DNA of 43,210 nucleotides, from positions 1-43,210 of the forward strand of contig NZ_JAHKNG010000032.1 in assembly GCF_018860165.1 (NCBI RefSeq), read 5' to 3'. The translations under genes and the position numbers were made by a program. Shown here in pieces: positions 1 through 8,337 of this stretch. Source of the stretch: Paracoccus marinaquae. Its GTDB lineage: Bacteria > Pseudomonadota > Alphaproteobacteria > Rhodobacterales > Rhodobacteraceae. Under the pieces are notes generated by a model that made no database searches, had not been told where the DNA came from, and worked only from the letters and a program-made list of their open reading frames with translations. Position 1 is the first letter of the stretch. Every line of letters starts with the position of its first letter.

Positions 1-27
1 GCTCGCAGCGTCGTTATTCTCGGTCAT
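1..27 (-). CDS. Transposase N-terminus, partial (runs off left edge)
   Basis: Only the first nine codons lie in the window, reading MTENNDAAS on the minus strand from an ATG at 27-25. An AGGGAG ribosome-binding site lies about eight bases upstream (near 36-41), which supports a real start. The upstream 100 bases look like the non-coding end of an insertion sequence, and the start resembles that of mutator-type transposases, but nine residues cannot fix the family. The gene points out of the window. It could instead be an unrelated protein. Confidence 0.35.
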
Positions 28-126
28 GGCGTGGTCTCCCTGGCGGTTGCAGCCGCTGTTTGGGTGGGTGTCAGTTCACCCGGAGATTACGCCGCCAGCC
101 AATTTCCACCACTTCCGAGACACGAC
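28..126 (-). mobile_element. Probable end and leader of a second insertion sequence
   Basis: This stretch separates the partial gene at 1-27 from the truncated IS256-type end at 127. The shared IS end breaks off exactly at 126/127, in the last codons of its transposase, as expected if another element inserted there. Read on the minus strand it is the 5' leader of the partial gene. No terminal inverted repeat can be checked because the other end is outside the window. Confidence 0.35.
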
Positions 127-193
127 CGCTTCGCCGCTTGAGTATCTGAAACTGCATGGGCCGGATCAGATACACAGAGTTCCTGACACTCCC
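127..193 (+). mobile_element. IS256-type right end, truncated copy
   Basis: These 67 bases are an exact reverse complement of 43084-43150. The first 15 bases encode the last four residues (RFAA) and the stop of an IS256-type transposase. The rest is the non-coding end, finishing in TTCCTGACACTCCC, a typical GGGAGTGTCAGGAA-type terminus. Sequence identity ends at 193/194, so 193 is the likely boundary of the element. Only the extreme 3' end of this copy survives; upstream it is replaced by other sequence at 126. Confidence 0.65.
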
Positions 194-454
194 GGGACAT
201 TTCGCACGATTTTGCCCGCATAGATTTCAGTCGCGCCACCGGCCGCTTTGTCCCGCATAGCAGACCCTCAGCCGCTATCCTGCGACACGTGCCACCGGAA
301 TGCACGGCAGGCCTGCGGGATGCTGCAACCGCCCGGGGGAGCCTTTCAGGCCCCCGATTCCGGGCCGGGGCGGATCCGGGGGCCTTTCGCCTTTGCCCCG
401 GCCTTCCCCCGACCCTCGACAAGTGCTAACCGGGGCGCGACAGCGACCCGAGGC
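194..454 (+). promoter_or_regulatory. pheS leader with GC-rich hairpins
   Basis: This is the 261-bp spacer between the IS end and pheS. It can fold into two competing structures. One is a hairpin at 336-355 (GGGG-A-GCC / GGC-CCCC with a bulged A). The other is a perfect 9-bp stem, GGCCGGGGC at 363-371 with GCCCCGGCC at 395-403. Neither has a T-tract. No clear -35/-10 pair was found. The leader may carry attenuation or may be the old rplT-pheS spacer, now cut off by the IS. The frame of pheS stays open back to 248, but the family's N-terminus argues against an upstream start. Confidence 0.35.
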
Positions 455-1540
455 ATGACGATGGACGATCTGACCCCCCTGCGCCAGCAATGGCTTGACC
501 GCATCAAATCCGCCGCCGACCCGGCCGCGATCGAGGATGTGCGCCTCGCCGCCCTCGGCAAGAAGGGCGAGATCAGCCTGAAGATGCGCGAACTGGGCCG
601 CATGACGCCCGAGGAACGCCAGACCACCGGCCGCGCCCTGAACGAGCTCCGCGACGAGATCGACAGCGCCCTGCGCGCCCGCAAGGCCAGCCTCGACGAC
701 GCCGCGCTGGAGGCCCGCCTTGCCGGCGAATGGCTGGACGTGACCCTGCCCGGCCGGCCGCGCCCGCAAGGGACGATCCACCCGGTCAGCCAGGTCATGG
801 ACGAGGTCACCGCGATCTTCGCCGATATGGGCTTCGCTGTCGCCGAAGGCCCGCAGGTCGAAACCGACTGGTACAATTTCGACGCGCTGAACATCGCCCC
901 CGAACATCCCGCGCGGCAGGAACACGACACCTTCTTCATGCACCGCGCGCCCGGCGACAACCGCCCGCCGCATGTCCTGCGCACCCATACCTCGCCGGTC
1001 CAGATCCGCGCCATGCAGGATCAGGGCGCGCCGATCCGCATCATCGCGCCGGGCCGCGTCTACCGCATGGACATGGACCAGACCCACACGCCGATGTTCC
1101 ACCAGATCGAGGGTCTGGCCATCGACCGCGACATCTCGATGGCACAGCTGAAATGGGTGCTGGAGGAATTCTTCAGCGCCTATTTCGGCACCCGCGTGAA
1201 GACCCGCTTCCGCGCCAGCCATTTCCCCTTCACCGAACCCTCGGCCGAGGTCGACATCCAGTGTTCCTGGGAAGGCGGCACGCTGAAGGTGGGCGAGGGT
1301 GACGGCTGGCTCGAGGTCCTCGGCTCGGGCATGGTCCACCCGCATGTCCTGCGCTCGGGCGGCATCGACCCGGATCATTGGCAGGGCTTCGCCTTCGGCA
1401 TGGGCATCGACCGCATCGCCATGCTGAAATACGGTATCCCCGACCTGCGCGCCTTCTTCGAATCGGACCTGCGCTGGCTGAGGCATTTCGGCTTCGCCCC
1501 GGGCGACGTGCCGTCGGTGGCGGGCGGGCTGAACAGGTGA
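455..1540 (+). CDS. pheS: Phenylalanine--tRNA ligase alpha subunit
   Basis: PheS is the catalytic subunit of the alpha2-beta2 enzyme that charges tRNA-Phe in the cytoplasm. The 361-residue protein has the N-terminal coiled-coil tRNA-binding arm (about residues 1-95) and then the class II synthetase core. Motif 2 is seen in [18 protein letters not shown] and motif 3 in [20 protein letters not shown]. The start at 455 (MTMDDL) matches the family; ATG 461 is an equally possible start and the Shine-Dalgarno sequence is weak. The partner gene pheT, often close downstream, is absent from the window. An IS remnant follows directly instead. Confidence 0.97.
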   Translation: MTMDDLTPLRQQWLDRIKSAADPAAIEDVRLAALGKKGEISLKMRELGRMTPEERQTTGRALNELRDEIDSALRARKASLDDAALEARLAGEWLDVTLPGRPRPQGTIHPVSQVMDEVTAIFADMGFAVAEGPQVETDWYNFDALNIAPEHPARQEHDTFFMHRAPGDNRPPHVLRTHTSPVQIRAMQDQGAPIRIIAPGRVYRMDMDQTHTPMFHQIEGLAIDRDISMAQLKWVLEEFFSAYFGTRVKTRFRASHFPFTEPSAEVDIQCSWEGGTLKVGEGDGWLEVLGSGMVHPHVLRSGGIDPDHWQGFAFGMGIDRIAMLKYGIPDLRAFFESDLRWLRHFGFAPGDVPSVAGGLNR

Positions 1541-1611
1541 ACTAAAGTTCGAGTGGAAGCAATTTCAAAGACCTCATCGAGAGCCTGCCCATCGTTATCC
1601 TATCGGTCTCG

Positions 1612-1983
1612 GTGATCGCGCTAAAGTCTTTCGTCCAAACGCTGAATCGTTTGTGCTTCCGGCTCGCCCGCGGCATCAGGATCAGCATGGGCGGCAAGGG
1701 TGCCGGGCGCGACAACGTCTTCGCCGATGGGGCCTATGCCGGACCGAAACTGCGCGAGGCGCTGATCGGGATCGGCAGATGGACCATCGAGATCGTCAAG
1801 CGATCCGACGCGGCGCAAGGCTTCGAAGTCCTGCCCCGAAGATGGGTGGTCGAACGCACCTTCGCCTGGCTGGGGAAATGCCGCAGGTTGGCAAAGGGTT
1901 GGGAGAAAACCATCAGGAGCGCAGAGGCATGGGTCCTCATCGCTCATATCAGGCGAATGACCAAGGCAATCATAACTGACTGA
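1612..1983 (+). pseudogene. IS5-family transposase, 5'-truncated remnant
   Basis: The readable frame encodes the C-terminal half of an IS5/IS427-type DDE transposase. VFADGAYAGPKL carries the second catalytic Asp, and VVERTFAWLGKCRRLAKGWEKT carries the final Glu with the conserved WLG..RRL..W block. The N-terminal half, including the first catalytic Asp, is missing: residues 1-35 match no part of the family that I recognise. The right end of the element may be near 2013, where GAATCCGATCC reads on the minus strand. The remnant sits between pheS and the DUF4177-like gene, cannot transpose by itself, and marks a past rearrangement downstream of pheS. Confidence 0.85.
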
Positions 1984-2127
1984 AATCTCTCACCCCATTT
2001 GGATCGGATTCTCAATTCGATCGACAAGTTGGTCGCCCCGCGTTCACGATTGACTGTCGGCGCGCGCACTTTTCTTGCCCGGCCAATTGCCCTATCACTG
2101 GCGGCAACGATCTGGCAGGACCATTCC

Positions 2128-2553
2128 ATGCGCTATGAATATACCGCCATCCCCGCCCCCTTGCGCGGCGAAAAGGCCCGCGAGGCCAGGACCCCCGGTG
2201 ATCGCTATGCACTGGCCCTGACCGCCGAACTGAACCGGATGGCCGCCGATGGCTGGGAATACATGCGCGCCGATGTGCTGCCCGCGGAAGAACGCAGCGG
2301 CCTGACCGGGCGCAGCACGGTCTATCACAACCTGCTGATCTTTCGCCGCGCATCCGGCGCAGCGACGCCCGGCGGCGCGCAGCCTGCCGCCGCAGACACA
2401 GCGCCCCCGGCGACCGCCGCGCGCGACGAGGCGCCCTTGCCGCCCGCCGATCCGGCGCCCCGTCGCGAAGCGGCGGCCCGGGACGAGGAGGCCCCCGCCC
2501 CTGCGGCAGATCGCGCTGAGCCGGTCACGACAGGCGGATCATCGGACAACTGA
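2128..2553 (+). CDS. DUF4177-like small protein with Ala/Pro-rich tail
   Basis: The protein has 141 residues. Residues 1-72 form a small conserved-looking domain (MRYEYTAIPAP, LNRMAADGWEYMRADVLP, VYHNLLIFRR) that fits DUF4177-type proteins, whose function is unknown. Residues 75-141 are a low-complexity Ala/Pro/Asp/Glu/Arg tail, probably disordered. The start at 2128 is chosen over in-frame upstream starts because AGGA lies seven bases before it and the domain begins there. It has no signal peptide. Such a gene is plausible next to pheS in this family, but I infer no function. It converges on the MerR-type gene at 2584. Confidence 0.75.
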   Translation: MRYEYTAIPAPLRGEKAREARTPGDRYALALTAELNRMAADGWEYMRADVLPAEERSGLTGRSTVYHNLLIFRRASGAATPGGAQPAAADTAPPATAARDEAPLPPADPAPRREAAARDEEAPAPAADRAEPVTTGGSSDN

Positions 2554-2583
2554 ACCCGGGGCCCCGCACCGTTGCGGTAAGGG

Positions 2584-3027
2584 TCACATCACCGGCGCGG
2601 CGTCTTGCAGCCGATGCTCGCCGGTGCAAAGCGAGTGGTCGCCCAGCACCTCGATCACCCGGCAATCGGCGATGCAGCCGCCGGCGCATTGGGCCAGCAT
2701 GCGCTCAAGCTCGGCCTTCAGCGCGACCAGCCGGGCAATGCGCGCCTCGACATCGGCCAACTGGATCTTCGCGATGGAATCGGCCGCCGCGCAGGGCTGG
2801 TCGGGGCCGTCGGAGAGGCTGAGCAGGTCGCGGATCGCCTCGATCGGAAAGCCCAGATCGCGGGCATGGCGGATGAAGGCCAGCCGGTCCAGCATCGCCC
2901 GGTCATAGAGCCGCTGGTTGCCCGCGCTGCGTTCCGGCTGCGGCAACAGGCCGATCTGCTCGTAATAGCGGATGGTCGGCACCTTCACCCGGGCTGCCCC
3001 GGCAAGTTTTCCGATGGTCAGCATCAT
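2584..3027 (-). CDS. MerR-family heavy-metal regulator (CadR/PbrR/ZntR type)
   Basis: This 147-residue transcription activator is expected to sense Zn, Cd or Pb and to turn on the divergent ATPase gene. The N-terminal winged helix-turn-helix (LTIGKLAGAARVKVPTIRYYEQIGLLP) and the following RLYDR segment are typical of MerR proteins. A long dimerisation helix follows. The metal loop carries cysteines in DQPCAA, in CAGGCIADC and near the C-terminus (SLC), as in the CadR/PbrR branch rather than CueR. Two adjacent ATGs (3027 and 3024) can start it. The exact metal cannot be read from the sequence. Confidence 0.9.
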   Translation of the reverse strand: MMLTIGKLAGAARVKVPTIRYYEQIGLLPQPERSAGNQRLYDRAMLDRLAFIRHARDLGFPIEAIRDLLSLSDGPDQPCAAADSIAKIQLADVEARIARLVALKAELERMLAQCAGGCIADCRVIEVLGDHSLCTGEHRLQDAAPVM

Positions 3028-3034
3028 TTTCCCC

Positions 3035-3065
3035 TTGAAGCTATAGTTGCTAGAGACATTAGCTT
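3035..3065 (+). promoter_or_regulatory. MerR-type promoter for the metal ATPase, 19-bp spacer
   Basis: A -35 element TTGAAG (3035-3040) is followed by a 19-bp spacer (3041-3059) and a -10-like TAGCTT (3060-3065). The spacer holds the imperfect dyad CTATAG-TTG-CTAGAG (3041-3055). Over-long 19-bp spacers with a central dyad are the hallmark of MerR-activated promoters, and this one closely resembles PbrR/ZntR-type sites. It lies between the divergent regulator (start 3027) and the ATPase (start 3118), so it can control both. Confidence 0.75.
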
Positions 3066-3117
3066 TCTGATTCGTCGGGGGCAAGTCATTCGTGCCCCGA
3101 GGAATTGCGAGGCCAAG

Positions 3118-5385
3118 ATGAGCAGCGAGACGAAGACAACGGAAACCTGCGAATGGACCGTGACGGGCATGGATTGCGGATCCTGCGCGGCCAAGATCAA
3201 GGATGCGGTCATGCGCCTGCCCGGCGTCAGCGGCGCCGAGGTCGCCCTGATGACCGAACGCCTGAAGCTGACGCTGGAAGAGGGCGCCACGCCGCGCGAA
3301 AAGGTCGAGAGCACGGTGCGTGCCCTTGGCTATCAGATCGCGCCGCGCCGCGCCGGCGCCACCGGCCCGCGCGCCGCGCCGGCCTGTTCGGGCCACGATC
3401 ACAACCATGATCACGATCATGACCATGACCACGATGCCGGCGACGCGCCGGCTTCGAGGGGCGACGCCGGCCATGGCAGCCCGGGTCATGTGCATGACGA
3501 TCCCGCCGATCGCGGCAAGCACTGGTACCAGACCGGCAAGGGCCGGCTGGTGATCTTCACCGCGCTGCTGCTGGGCGCGGCCTGGGCGGTGCAGATGCTG
3601 ACCTCGTCCGGCATCGGCAAATGGGCCTTCACCGCGGCCTGCCTGATCGGCGTCGCCCCGATCGCCCGCCGCGCCTGGACCGCGCTCAGGCTGGGCCAGC
3701 CCTTCACCATCGAAAGCCTGATGACCGTCGCCGCCATCGGCGCGCTGTTCATCGACGCCGCCGAAGAGGCCGCGCTGGTCGTGTTCCTGTTCGCCGTGGG
3801 CGAGGTGCTGGAAGGCGTTGCCGCCGGCAAGGCGCGCGACGGCATCCGGGCGCTGGCCAATCTGGTTCCGAAGACCGCGCTGCTGGAAACCGGGGGCGGC
3901 ACCCGCGAAGTGCCCGCCGACAGCCTTGCCATCGGCCAGACCGTTCTGGTCCGTCCGGGCGACCGCATCCCCGCCGATGGCGAGATCGCCGAGGGCATCT
4001 CGGGGATCGACGAAAGCCCGGTCACCGGCGAAAGCGTGCCGGTGACGCGCGGACCCGGCGAGGCGGTCTTCGCCGGCTCGATCAATACCGAGGCGGTGCT
4101 GCGCGTCACCGTCACCCGCGCCTCCGAGGACAACACCATCTCGCGCATCATCCGGCTGGTCGAGGAAGCCGAGGAGGCGCGCGCGCCGACCGAGCGTTTC
4201 ATCGACCGTTTCAGCCGCTGGTACATGCCGGCCATCGTCGCGCTGGCGGCGCTGGTGATCCTGCTGCCGCCGCTGGCCTTCGGGCAACCGTGGGAAACAT
4301 GGGTCTATCGCGGACTTGCGCTGCTGCTGATCGGCTGCCCCTGCGCATTGGTGATCTCGGTCCCCGCCTCGATCGCCTCGGCGCTGTCCAGCGGCGCCCG
4401 GCGCGGGTTGCTGATGAAGGGCGGCGCCGTGATCGAGGCCGCGGCAGCAGCCCATCGCGTGGCCTTCGACAAGACCGGCACCCTGACCCATGGCCGCCCG
4501 AAAGTGACCGATACCGTCACCTTCGGCGACACCACCGAGGCCGAGTTGCTGGCCGTCGCGGCCGGGGTCGAAACCGGCTCCAGCCATCCCCTCGCCCGGG
4601 CGATTCTGGATCATGCCGAGGCAGCAGGCATTGCGCCCCTGGCTTCAAGCGACGCCCGCGCGCTGGCCGGCAAGGGGGTGACGGCAATGGTTGCGGGTAC
4701 TGCCGCCTGGGTCGCCTCGCCCCGGCATGCCGCCGGGATCGGCGGGCTGGACGAGGCCGGACGCCAGCGGGCAACGGGCTTCGAGGACGAGGGCAAGACC
4801 GCCGTGGCGGTGTTCCGCGACAACCACCCGCTGGGCCTGATCGCCATGCGCGACGAGCCGCGGGCCGATGCCGCCGAGGCGGTCCGTCAGCTGCAGGCGA
4901 TGGGGGTCTCGGCCGTCATCCTGACCGGCGACAACCCGCGCACCGCGGCCGCCATTGCCGGCGGGCTGGGGATGGAGTTCCGGGCCGACATGCTGCCCGA
5001 GGACAAGCTGGCCGCGATCCGCGACATGGCCGCCAATGGTGTGATGATGATCGGCGACGGCATCAACGATGCGCCGGCGCTGAAACAGGCATCCGTCGGG
5101 GTTGCGATGGGATCGGGCACCGATGTGGCGCTGGAGACGGCCGATGCGGCGATCCTGCGCGACCGGGTGACCGACGTGCCGGCATTGATACGGCTGGCCC
5201 GCGCCACCATGCGCAATATCCGCCAGAACGTGACCCTGGCTCTGGGCCTGAAGGCGGTCTTTCTGGTGACCTCGGTTCTGGGCATCACCGGGCTGTGGCT
5301 GGCGATTCTGGCCGATACCGGCGCGACCGTGCTGGTCACCATGAACGCGCTGCGGCTGCTGGCCTTCCGGCCCGAGCGCGTCTAG
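3118..5385 (+). CDS. zntA: Zn/Cd/Pb-translocating P1B-type ATPase
   Basis: This inner-membrane pump exports soft divalent metals at the cost of ATP. The 755-residue protein has an N-terminal metal-binding domain with GMDCGSC (residues 17-23) and a His/Asp linker at 93-106 (HDHNHDHDHDHDHD). Transmembrane helices follow, with the TGES actuator motif (303-306), the CPC metal site in the membrane (407-409), the DKTGT phosphorylation site (451-455), HP (in SSHPLA), TGDN and GDGINDAP. The last helices carry GLK and ADTGATV, as in ZntA. GAGG lies five bases before ATG 3118. The divergent MerR-type gene is its likely activator. Confidence 0.95.
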   Translation: MSSETKTTETCEWTVTGMDCGSCAAKIKDAVMRLPGVSGAEVALMTERLKLTLEEGATPREKVESTVRALGYQIAPRRAGATGPRAAPACSGHDHNHDHDHDHDHDAGDAPASRGDAGHGSPGHVHDDPADRGKHWYQTGKGRLVIFTALLLGAAWAVQMLTSSGIGKWAFTAACLIGVAPIARRAWTALRLGQPFTIESLMTVAAIGALFIDAAEEAALVVFLFAVGEVLEGVAAGKARDGIRALANLVPKTALLETGGGTREVPADSLAIGQTVLVRPGDRIPADGEIAEGISGIDESPVTGESVPVTRGPGEAVFAGSINTEAVLRVTVTRASEDNTISRIIRLVEEAEEARAPTERFIDRFSRWYMPAIVALAALVILLPPLAFGQPWETWVYRGLALLLIGCPCALVISVPASIASALSSGARRGLLMKGGAVIEAAAAAHRVAFDKTGTLTHGRPKVTDTVTFGDTTEAELLAVAAGVETGSSHPLARAILDHAEAAGIAPLASSDARALAGKGVTAMVAGTAAWVASPRHAAGIGGLDEAGRQRATGFEDEGKTAVAVFRDNHPLGLIAMRDEPRADAAEAVRQLQAMGVSAVILTGDNPRTAAAIAGGLGMEFRADMLPEDKLAAIRDMAANGVMMIGDGINDAPALKQASVGVAMGSGTDVALETADAAILRDRVTDVPALIRLARATMRNIRQNVTLALGLKAVFLVTSVLGITGLWLAILADTGATVLVTMNALRLLAFRPERV

Positions 5386-5395
5386 ATCCCGCGTT

Positions 5396-5413
5396 GGCCC
5401 CGGCTCAGGGGCC
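5396..5413. terminator. Hairpin between convergent zntA and hemC
   Basis: GGCCCC (5396-5401) pairs with GGGGCC (5408-5413) around a six-base loop. The loop contains the hemC stop codon (5405-5407, read on the minus strand). It lies 10 bases past the zntA stop. There is no T-run on either side, so intrinsic termination is uncertain; it may act as a shared 3' end or a barrier. Confidence 0.4.
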
Positions 5414-6346
5414 GGTGAAAAAGCCCGGCCCCGCTCTGGTCAGCAGTTCCTCGGCCAGATCCTGCCCCATGGCGGCGGCGGCGGCGATCTCGCCCTCGCG
5501 CTGGCCGCTGATCGACACCGACCCGTCCGGCAGCAGGATCTCGCCGCGCAGGATCAACCGGTCGCCGGCCAGTTCGGCCAGCCCGCCGATCGGCGTCTGG
5601 CAGGACCCGTCCAGCCGCGCCAGAAAGGCCCGTTCGGCGGTCAGGCGCTGCCCGGTCGGGACATCGTGGATCGGCTCCAGCAATGCGGCGATCAGGGGAT
5701 CGTCGGCCCGACGCTCGACCCCGATGGCGCCCTGCGCGACGGCGGGCAGCATCTCGGCCGGGTCGATGGCGCTGCGGGCGACCTGCGGCATCCCCAGCCG
5801 CCGCAGCCCCGCCATCGCAAGGAAGGTCGCCGCCGCCACGCCATCTTCCAGCTTTTTCAATCGCGTCTGAACATTTCCGCGAAACTCCACCAAGGTCAGG
5901 TCCGGCCGGCGATGGGCCAGTTGCGCGCGCCGCCGCAGGCTGGACGAGCCGACCACCGCCCCCTCGGGCAGCTCGGCGATCGAACCGAAATGCGGGCTGA
6001 CGAAGGCATCGCGCACATCCTCGCGCGGCAGCAGGCAATCGATGATCAGCCCGTCCGGTTGCAGGGTCGGCATGTCCTTCATCGAATGCACGGCGATGTC
6101 GATCTCGGACGCCGTCAGCGCCTCCTCGATCTCGCGCGTGAACAGCCCCTTGCCGCCGATCTCCTTCAGCGGCCGGTCGGTGATCCGGTCGCCGGTCGTC
6201 TTGATGACGACGATCTCGAAGGCTTCGGCGGGCAGGCCGTGGACGGCCATCAGCCGGGCGCGCGTCTCATGCGCCTGCGCAAGCGCCAGCACCGAGCCGC
6301 GGGTGCCGATCTTCAGGGGGTGCGAGGGGTCGGGCATCTGTGTCAT
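5405..6346 (-). CDS. hemC: Hydroxymethylbilane synthase (porphobilinogen deaminase)
   Basis: HemC joins four porphobilinogen molecules into hydroxymethylbilane in haem, sirohaem and tetrapyrrole synthesis, in the cytoplasm. The 313-residue protein shows IGTRGSVLALAQ at the N-terminus, KTTGDRI, GGKGLFTREIE, HSMKDMP and RGNVQTRL. Cys249, in LDGSCQTPIGG, carries the dipyrromethane cofactor. ATG 6346 is used; ATG 6337 is an alternative. It is divergent from hemE, 76 bp away, so the two haem genes may share a control region. Confidence 0.97.
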   Translation of the reverse strand: MTQMPDPSHPLKIGTRGSVLALAQAHETRARLMAVHGLPAEAFEIVVIKTTGDRITDRPLKEIGGKGLFTREIEEALTASEIDIAVHSMKDMPTLQPDGLIIDCLLPREDVRDAFVSPHFGSIAELPEGAVVGSSSLRRRAQLAHRRPDLTLVEFRGNVQTRLKKLEDGVAAATFLAMAGLRRLGMPQVARSAIDPAEMLPAVAQGAIGVERRADDPLIAALLEPIHDVPTGQRLTAERAFLARLDGSCQTPIGGLAELAGDRLILRGEILLPDGSVSISGQREGEIAAAAAMGQDLAEELLTRAGPGFFTGP

Positions 6347-6422
6347 GGCCCTGCCATAGCCGCCGCCGGGCTGCTTGACAACGCCCGTCGCCTCGACTTG
6401 ATGGGGCGGGCAAGGAGGCCCC

Positions 6423-7451
6423 ATGACCAAACTTCTGCTGCGCGCGCTGGCGGGCGAGACACTGCCCACCCCGCCGATCTGGATGATGCGCCAGGCCGGG
6501 CGTTACCTGCCGGAATACCGCGCCACCCGGGCGCAGGCGGGCGACTTCCTGTCGCTGTGCTACAATCCCGATCTGGCCGCCGAGGTGACGCTGCAGCCGA
6601 TCCGCCGCTTCGGCTTCGACGCGGCGATCCTGTTTGCCGATATCCTGCTCTTGCCGCAGGCCCTGGGGGCGGATCTGTGGTTCGTCACCGGCGAGGGGCC
6701 GCGCCTCTCGACCATCACTGATGCCGCCGGGGTGGCGGCGCTGAAACCGGCCGGGGACATTCACGACCGGCTGGCACCGGTCTATGAGACGATCCGCATC
6801 CTGACCCGCGAACTGCCCGCCGAGACGGCCCTGATCGGCTTTGCCGGCGCGCCCTGGACGGTCGCCACCTACATGATCGCCGGGCGCGGCACCCCCGATC
6901 AGGGGCCGGCCCATGCCTTCAAGGCGGCCGACCGCGCCGCATTCTCCGCATTGATCGACCGGATCACCGAGGCGACGGTCCTGTACCTGTCCGCGCAGAT
7001 CGAGGCCGGGGCCGAGGTGATCAAGCTGTTCGACAGCTGGGCTGGCAGCCTGGGCAGCGCGGATTTCGACGATTTCGCCATCGCGCCGACCCGCCGCATC
7101 ATCGCGGCGCTGAAGGCGCGTCATCCCGGCATCCCGGTCATCGCCTTCCCGCGCGAGGCGGGCGGGCGCTATGTCGGATTCGCCCGCGCGACCGGCGCCG
7201 ATTGCGTGGCGCTGGACAATTCCGTCAGCGCCGAATGGGCCGCGGCGCATGTGCAGACCGACGGCTGCGTGCAGGGCAATCTGGCGCCCCGGCACATGGT
7301 CACCGGCGGGGCGGAACTGGTGGCCGAGGCGCAGCGGATCACCCGCGCGTTGCGCGGCGGGCCGCATGTGTTCAACCTCGGCCATGGCATCACCCCGGAG
7401 GCCAGCCCTGACAATGTCGCGGCCATGATCGAGGCCGTCCGCAGCGCATGA
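6423..7451 (+). CDS. hemE: Uroporphyrinogen decarboxylase
   Basis: HemE decarboxylates uroporphyrinogen III to coproporphyrinogen III. The 342-residue protein has the signature [17 protein letters not shown] near the N-terminus, [14 protein letters not shown], and the C-terminal [12 protein letters not shown] perfect AAGGAGG (6412-6418) lies four bases before ATG 6423. A TTGACA at 6375-6380 with a weak TTGATG 17 bases on could be its promoter. Its TGA overlaps the ATG of the next gene by four bases (ATGA), so the two are probably translationally coupled. Confidence 0.97.
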   Translation: MTKLLLRALAGETLPTPPIWMMRQAGRYLPEYRATRAQAGDFLSLCYNPDLAAEVTLQPIRRFGFDAAILFADILLLPQALGADLWFVTGEGPRLSTITDAAGVAALKPAGDIHDRLAPVYETIRILTRELPAETALIGFAGAPWTVATYMIAGRGTPDQGPAHAFKAADRAAFSALIDRITEATVLYLSAQIEAGAEVIKLFDSWAGSLGSADFDDFAIAPTRRIIAALKARHPGIPVIAFPREAGGRYVGFARATGADCVALDNSVSAEWAAAHVQTDGCVQGNLAPRHMVTGGAELVAEAQRITRALRGGPHVFNLGHGITPEASPDNVAAMIEAVRSA

Positions 7452-8323
7452 TCTGGGTCGCGGCCACCCTGATCGCGGCGGTCGCCCAGACAGGACGCAA
7501 CGCCGCGCAGGCCGGACTGACCGGGCGCATCGGCACCATCGGCGCGACCGCCGTGCGCTTCATCTTCGGCCTGCCCTTCGCGGCGCTGGCCCTGCTGGTC
7601 CTGTCGCCCTTCGTGAGCCTGCCCCGCCTCGATGCGACCGTGCTTGGCTGGGCCGCGCTTGGCGCCGGCGCACAGATCGCCGCCACCGCCTTCATGCTGC
7701 TGACCATGCGCGGCCAGAGCTTTGGCGTCGCCACGGCGCTGATGAAGACCGAACCGGTCACGCTGGCGCTGATCGGCGCGCTGATCCTGTCCGAGCCGCT
7801 GGGACCGGCGCGGCTGGGCGCGATCGGTCTGGCCACGCTGGGGGTGGTGCTGGCATCGGGGGCGACATGGTCACGGGTGGCGATGCGCCCGGTGCTGACC
7901 GGGGTGGCGGCGGGGGCGCTGTTCGGCCTCTCGGCCATCGGCTTTCGCGGCGCGCTTCTGGCCCTGCCCGAAGGCGGCTTCTTCCTTCGCGCCCTGAGCG
8001 TTCTGGTGCTGACGCTTGCCCTGCAATCGGCGGTCATGCTGCTCTGGCTGGCGCTGGCCGACCGTCCCGCCCTGCGCGGCATCAGGGGCGAATGGCGGAT
8101 CTCGCTGACCGCCGGCGCGCTTGGCGCCTTTGCCTCGCTGTTCTGGTTCATCGGCTTTGCGCTGACGCCGGCCGCCAATGTCCGCACGCTGGCGCTGGTC
8201 GAGGTGGTCTTCGCGCAGATGGTCTCGGGCCGGCTGTTCCGCGAATCGACGGGCCGGCTGCAACTGGCCGGAATGGCGCTGATCATCCTTGGCGTGGGCT
8301 GGCTGCTGGCCGTGGCCGCATAG
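7448..8323 (+). CDS. DMT/EamA-family transporter
   Basis: This 291-residue inner-membrane protein has about ten hydrophobic helices in two similar halves, the pattern of EamA (drug/metabolite) exporters. The substrate is not predictable. It begins four bases inside hemE, which suggests co-expression with haem synthesis, although family members move amino acids, nucleotides and many other metabolites. The stop is only 14 bases from the end of the convergent ABC permease gene, with no visible terminator between them. Confidence 0.85.
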   Translation: MIWVAATLIAAVAQTGRNAAQAGLTGRIGTIGATAVRFIFGLPFAALALLVLSPFVSLPRLDATVLGWAALGAGAQIAATAFMLLTMRGQSFGVATALMKTEPVTLALIGALILSEPLGPARLGAIGLATLGVVLASGATWSRVAMRPVLTGVAAGALFGLSAIGFRGALLALPEGGFFLRALSVLVLTLALQSAVMLLWLALADRPALRGIRGEWRISLTAGALGAFASLFWFIGFALTPAANVRTLALVEVVFAQMVSGRLFRESTGRLQLAGMALIILGVGWLLAVAA

Positions 8324-8337
8324 GGCACCTTCGCCTC

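Noticed and set aside
344..429. Phe-containing leader peptide before pheS
   Set aside because: The frame with clustered Phe codons has no stop before pheS, and the other frames lack a start with Phe codons, so no attenuator peptide can be supported.
275..1486. 403-codon open frame antisense to pheS
   Set aside because: High GC leaves stop-free shadow frames opposite real genes; its protein has no recognisable domain and pheS is certain.
3028..4614. Long N-terminal extension of the MerR frame to 4614
   Set aside because: The extension is antisense to the ATPase; the MerR helix-turn-helix begins right after ATG 3027 and the promoter lies just upstream.
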